Shown here: positions 39,814 to 42,901 of the stretch, one piece after another
Layout: the number at the start of each line of letters is the position of its first letter
How positions within the stretch are numbered: the first letter of the stretch is position 1
NCBI GenBank assembly: GCA_018396705.1
Contig: JAGTQZ010000005.1
Span: 1-42,901, forward strand
Length of the DNA: 42,901 nucleotides
Reading direction: 5' to 3'
Source of the DNA: Candidatus Bathyarchaeota archaeon
GTDB lineage: Archaea; Thermoproteota; Bathyarchaeia; Bathyarchaeales; Bathycorpusculaceae
Program-made: the position numbers and the translations under genes
The notes under the pieces: generated by a model
Told to the model about the DNA's origin: nothing
The model's database searches: none
Seen by the model: only the letters and a program-made list of their open reading frames with translations

Positions 39814-42438
39814 ATGGAGGAAAAGCGCTTGCACGAACCCGAGAGGGAATTCGGTAAAAAACTTGAGGATGGAACAAATATCTTTACTAGTTGTACAGTC
39901 GGTGGGCCTGTTTTTGTATATGTTAAAGATGGGAAAATTAAGCGAGTCACTCCTATAATATTTGGGCCGGATGATGCTGAGTCGTGGACCATTGAGGCTA
40001 GAGGTAGGAGTTTTTCTCCTCCAAGGAAAGCTTTGCTCGCTCCGTATGTTTACACCGTCAGGTCTAGGGTTTACTCTCCGGAAAGAGCGCTTTATCCGCT
40101 TAAGAGGGTAGATTTTGATCCAGACGGTGATAGACATCCAGAAAACAGGGGCAAATCGGGGTATGAGCGTATTAGTTGGGAGGAAGCCCTAACAATAGTC
40201 ACGAACGAGATGCAACGTATAAAACGGAAATATGGTGCCGCAGCCATTGCAGCTACAACTTCATCCCATCATGAATGGGGAAACATTGGATATCGACACA
40301 GCGCCTTCTATAGATTCTTCAATCTTCTAGGTTTTACGTATGTTGAACATAATCCGGATAGTTGGGAAGGATGGCACTGGGGTGCAATGCATCATTGGGG
40401 TTTCTATTGGAGGTTAGGTGTGCCGGAGCAGTACGACTTGTTGGAAGATGCATTGAAAAATTGTGAAATGATTGTTTTTTGGTCCTCCGATCCGGACTCA
40501 ACGCGCGCGATAGGCTATCAGGGATACGAATCTGCTCCATGGCGGCAGTGGTTAAGAGATTTAGGAGTGAAAATGGTTTTCATAGATCCATATTACAACT
40601 ATACTGCAGTATTGTTTGCTGATAAATGGCTTGCTCCCCGACCGGGAACCGATACTGCTCTTGCGCTGGCAATAGCATATGTCTGGATCACCGAGGAGAG
40701 GTATGACAAAGAGTATGTGGCAACTCACACGTATGGCTTCGAGGAGTTTAAAAAATACGTTCTGGGAGAAGAAGATCAAACTCCTAAAACTCCAAAATGG
40801 GCTGAGGAATTAACAGGTATACCCGCAAGAGAAATAAGAGCTTTGGCGAGAGAGTGGGCCTCAAAAAGGACGATGTTGGCTGCCGGAGGGTTAGGTGGAT
40901 GGGGAGGTGCCTGCAGAGCAGCTTATGGGCATGAATGGGCCAGAATGATGGTTCTTTTGGCTGCAATGCAAGGGCTGGGAAAACCTGGAGTTAACATATG
41001 GGGAACCACAAAGGGAGCCCCATTCAATGCTGGCTTTTATTTCCCAGGATACGCAGAAGGTGGAATTTGTGGAGATCCTGACAAAACAGCTGCGACCTTT
41101 GAGTTGCTTGGAAGAGGAATGGTTAAGAAACCCACTGTATGTCGCATATTCCAGCACATACCCCGATTGAAACTCCCGGAAGCAATATTAAATCCCCCTG
41201 TCGAATGGAAAGCCAGAGGATTTAGCGGTGAATCGATAGAAAGCCAGTTTAGATCCTTTACATATCCCACGAAAGGTTATAATGAAGTGAAAATGTTATA
41301 CAGGTACGGTGGATCTTACATTGGCACCATGACGGAGACAAATAAATGGGCTCAAATGTACAGGAGCTCAAAATTGGAATTTGTTGTAAACCAGACAATG
41401 TTCGTTAATGAACCAGAAACAAAATTTGCAGATATCATATTACCCGCTTGTACACAATTTGAGCGTTGGGATATAGGTGAGTGGGCTAGTTGTTCAGGAT
41501 ACATACCACATTCTTCATGCGGGACAAATCATAGAGTTATTGTTCTTCAGATGAAATGCATAGAACCGCTGGGTGAATCTAAATCTGACTACCAAATATT
41601 TGCTGAAATAGCCAAAAGATTAGGTTTCTATGATGAATTCACCGAAGGAGGCATGACTGAGCTCGACTGGGTTAGAAGAATGTTTGATGTCAGCGACCTG
41701 CCAAAATATATAACATGGGAGGAATTCAAAAGAAAAGGTTACTTTGTCGTTCCACTTCCTAAGCCATATAGGCCTACCCCTGCATTACGCTGGTTCTATG
41801 AAGGCAGACCAAAGGATACACCTGATTGGGGTCCAGCTCCACGGGATAGCCCAATTAACCGGGTTGGCTTGCCGACACCAACTGGCAAAATAGAATTTGT
41901 TTCACAAACCCTCATGCGTTTTGACCCAAATGATAAAGAGAGACCACCACTGCCACGCTTTATTCCATCATGGGAGGGGCATCTAAGCGAACTTACCAAA
42001 AAATACCCATTGCAAATGGTTACTCCTCACCCTCGATATTCCTATCACACGCACCATGACGGTAAGGGAACATGGATAAACGAAATTCCAGAACATAGGG
42101 TGCTTAAAGAAGATGGACACTATTATTGGATTATTCGCATCAATCCTTTGGACGCTGAAGCTCGTGGAATTAAGGACGGTGACATAGTTAGGGTATACAA
42201 TGATAGAGGATCCGTCCTCTGCGTGGCAAAAGTAACACATAGAGTCAGACCGGGTGTTGTCCACGGATGGGAGTCATGCAACATCTATGAACCAATCGGT
42301 GAACCCGGTGATCCAAACTCGGTGGACCGTGGGGGCTGTCTAAACATACTAACGCCTTCAAGATATCAATCTAAAAATGCTTGCGGTATGGCGCCTAACT
42401 CTTGCCTAGTGGAAGTGGAGAAGTGGAGGGGACAGTAA
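39814..42438 (+). CDS. athL: Pyrogallol:phloroglucinol transhydroxylase-like molybdopterin oxidoreductase, large subunit
   Basis: An 874-residue DMSO-reductase-family protein almost the same length as the Pelobacter acidigallici enzyme (875). Segments such as GGPVFVYVKDGKI, SSHHEWGNIGYRHS, HNPDSWEGWHWG, GGLGGWGGACRA, FYFPGYAEGG and CSGYIP match it closely. The Mo-ligand serine is S183. Pocket residues equivalent to its H144, Y152, R153, D174, W176, W354, Y404, C557 and Y560 appear as H152, Y160, R161, D182, W184, W363, Y413, C560 and Y563. There is no N-terminal CxxCxxxC Fe-S motif and no Tat signal, as in that enzyme, so it is cytoplasmic. It would move a hydroxyl of pyrogallol to give phloroglucinol using a tetrahydroxybenzene co-substrate. 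The small subunit starts immediately after the stop. I matched residues from memory of the known enzyme; the substrate is inferred. Confidence 0.88.
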   Translation: MEEKRLHEPEREFGKKLEDGTNIFTSCTVGGPVFVYVKDGKIKRVTPIIFGPDDAESWTIEARGRSFSPPRKALLAPYVYTVRSRVYSPERALYPLKRVDFDPDGDRHPENRGKSGYERISWEEALTIVTNEMQRIKRKYGAAAIAATTSSHHEWGNIGYRHSAFYRFFNLLGFTYVEHNPDSWEGWHWGAMHHWGFYWRLGVPEQYDLLEDALKNCEMIVFWSSDPDSTRAIGYQGYESAPWRQWLRDLGVKMVFIDPYYNYTAVLFADKWLAPRPGTDTALALAIAYVWITEERYDKEYVATHTYGFEEFKKYVLGEEDQTPKTPKWAEELTGIPAREIRALAREWASKRTMLAAGGLGGWGGACRAAYGHEWARMMVLLAAMQGLGKPGVNIWGTTKGAPFNAGFYFPGYAEGGICGDPDKTAATFELLGRGMVKKPTVCRIFQHIPRLKLPEAILNPPVEWKARGFSGESIESQFRSFTYPTKGYNEVKMLYRYGGSYIGTMTETNKWAQMYRSSKLEFVVNQTMFVNEPETKFADIILPACTQFERWDIGEWASCSGYIPHSSCGTNHRVIVLQMKCIEPLGESKSDYQIFAEIAKRLGFYDEFTEGGMTELDWVRRMFDVSDLPKYITWEEFKRKGYFVVPLPKPYRPTPALRWFYEGRPKDTPDWGPAPRDSPINRVGLPTPTGKIEFVSQTLMRFDPNDKERPPLPRFIPSWEGHLSELTKKYPLQMVTPHPRYSYHTHHDGKGTWINEIPEHRVLKEDGHYYWIIRINPLDAEARGIKDGDIVRVYNDRGSVLCVAKVTHRVRPGVVHGWESCNIYEPIGEPGDPNSVDRGGCLNILTPSRYQSKNACGMAPNSCLVEVEKWRGQ

Positions 42439-42901
42439 ATGGCGAATTGGGCAATGGTGGTTGACATAACGAAATGCAACGGATGTTACAACTGTTTCAT
42501 TGCATGTAAAGATGAATTCTGGGATAACGAATATCCTCCATATTCGTCAGCGCAACCTAGGCATGGACATTTCTGGATGCAGGTTTTCACAAGGGAGAGG
42601 GGCCAATTCCCCCATGTGCGCGTGGCATATATGCCCGTACCCTGCATGCACTGCGACAACGCGCCATGTATTGACAGGGCAAAAAACGGTGCAATTTACA
42701 AAAGGCTAGACGGGATCATAATAATTGACCCAGCAAAATCGTTCGGTCAGAAACAGTTAGTCGAAGCTTGCCCGTATGGCGTTATTTTCTGGAATGAGGA
42801 GAGAAGAATTCCGCAGAAATGTACTTTTTGCGCCCACCTCCTTGACAAAGGCTGGAAAGAGCCGAGATGTGTGCAGGCATGTCCAACTGGAGCACTGATA
42901 T
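42439..42901 (+). CDS. athS: Transhydroxylase small subunit, [4Fe-4S] ferredoxin-like, 3'-truncated by window edge
   Basis: The ATG directly follows the large-subunit stop (TAAATG), a coupled pair. The 154 residues present include cysteines in ferredoxin groupings: C13, C16, C19, C23; C69, C72, C77; C111; C128, C131; C144, C148. These twelve fit three [4Fe-4S] clusters, as in transhydroxylase and other DMSO-reductase electron-transfer subunits. Stretches CMHCDNAPC, GAIYKRLDGIIIIDP, CPYGVIFWNEE and QKCTFCAHLLD closely resemble the Pelobacter beta subunit. Whether the C-terminal Ig-like domain of that subunit is present cannot be seen. Confidence 0.88.
   Translation, partial: MANWAMVVDITKCNGCYNCFIACKDEFWDNEYPPYSSAQPRHGHFWMQVFTRERGQFPHVRVAYMPVPCMHCDNAPCIDRAKNGAIYKRLDGIIIIDPAKSFGQKQLVEACPYGVIFWNEERRIPQKCTFCAHLLDKGWKEPRCVQACPTGALI

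Noticed and set aside
39814-42438. Generic respiratory molybdopterin reductase (DMSO, polysulfide or formate type)
   Set aside because: No N-terminal Fe-S motif and no Tat signal, and the pocket residues match transhydroxylase rather than respiratory enzymes.
17336-42901. Benzoyl-CoA-type aromatic degradation
   Set aside because: No benzoyl-CoA reductase, aromatic CoA ligase or ring-hydrolase genes were found; the CoA ligase present is of acetoacetate type.
1-42901. tRNA or rRNA genes, CRISPR arrays, intact insertion sequences
   Set aside because: None was apparent on reading; no tRNA-like cloverleaf, regularly spaced repeats or transposase frame was recognised. A covariance-model scan could still find a small RNA.

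Overview
The window looks like a chromosomal segment of an anaerobic archaeon, most likely of the TACK/Bathyarchaeia type. The reasons are an archaeal Hef-type helicase, a large Lhr helicase, an archaeal ATP-dependent DNA ligase, an AsnRS-derived asparagine synthetase, a Dps-like ferritin, a KaiC/RadA-like ATPase, TATA-box promoters, frequent TTG/GTG starts, and many pterin, tungsten and CoA enzymes. I see no rRNA, tRNA, CRISPR array or intact transposon. The taxonomic call is inference from gene content.

Layout. (1) 1-3600: the 3' half of a Hef-like helicase, then a decayed two-gene module (a DUF6345-like gene with a nonsense codon and two frameshifts, and a secreted protein with one frameshift) lying between two 27-bp imperfect direct repeats. 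(2) 3.6-17.3 kb: housekeeping and repair genes: asparagine synthetase, PH/SHOCT membrane protein, Dps-like protein, ZIP transporter, cytochrome b5-like protein, Lhr, methyltransferase, YkgJ-like protein, DNA ligase with a KaiC-like ATPase and an AbrB-like protein, a V4R protein and a TIM-barrel isomerase. (3) 17.3-42.9 kb: one long catabolic island. Fifteen consecutive minus-strand genes (AOR, amidohydrolase, LLM enzyme, Fe-ADH, two-subunit CoA transferase, acetoacetyl-CoA synthetase, SDR, cupin, BKACE, 3-hydroxyacyl-CoA dehydrogenase-like protein and four LIV-type ABC genes) are divergent from a MoaD-like gene, a LIV-type binding protein, an ACMSD/resorcylate-type decarboxylase, a second AOR and a molybdopterin transhydroxylase (large subunit plus the start of its Fe-S subunit). 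A PhlG-like C-C hydrolase and a broken isochorismatase-family gene lie among them on the minus strand.

Main conclusion. The 874-residue molybdopterin protein closely resembles pyrogallol:phloroglucinol transhydroxylase, including every active-site residue I could place. With the PhlG-like hydrolase, SDR, hydroxyacid dehydrogenase-like protein, BKACE and acetoacetyl-CoA synthetase it reconstructs a complete anaerobic trihydroxybenzene route: hydroxybenzoate -> (decarboxylase) pyrogallol -> (transhydroxylase) phloroglucinol -> (SDR) dihydrophloroglucinol -> (PhlG-like hydrolase) 3-hydroxy-5-oxohexanoate -> (dehydrogenase) triacetate -> (BKACE plus acetyl-CoA) acetoacetate and acetoacetyl-CoA -> (synthetase or CoA transferase) acetoacetyl-CoA. 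As far as I know this pathway is described from bacteria, so a full archaeal cluster with its own transporter would be new. Enzyme families are read from sequence; the substrates are inference.
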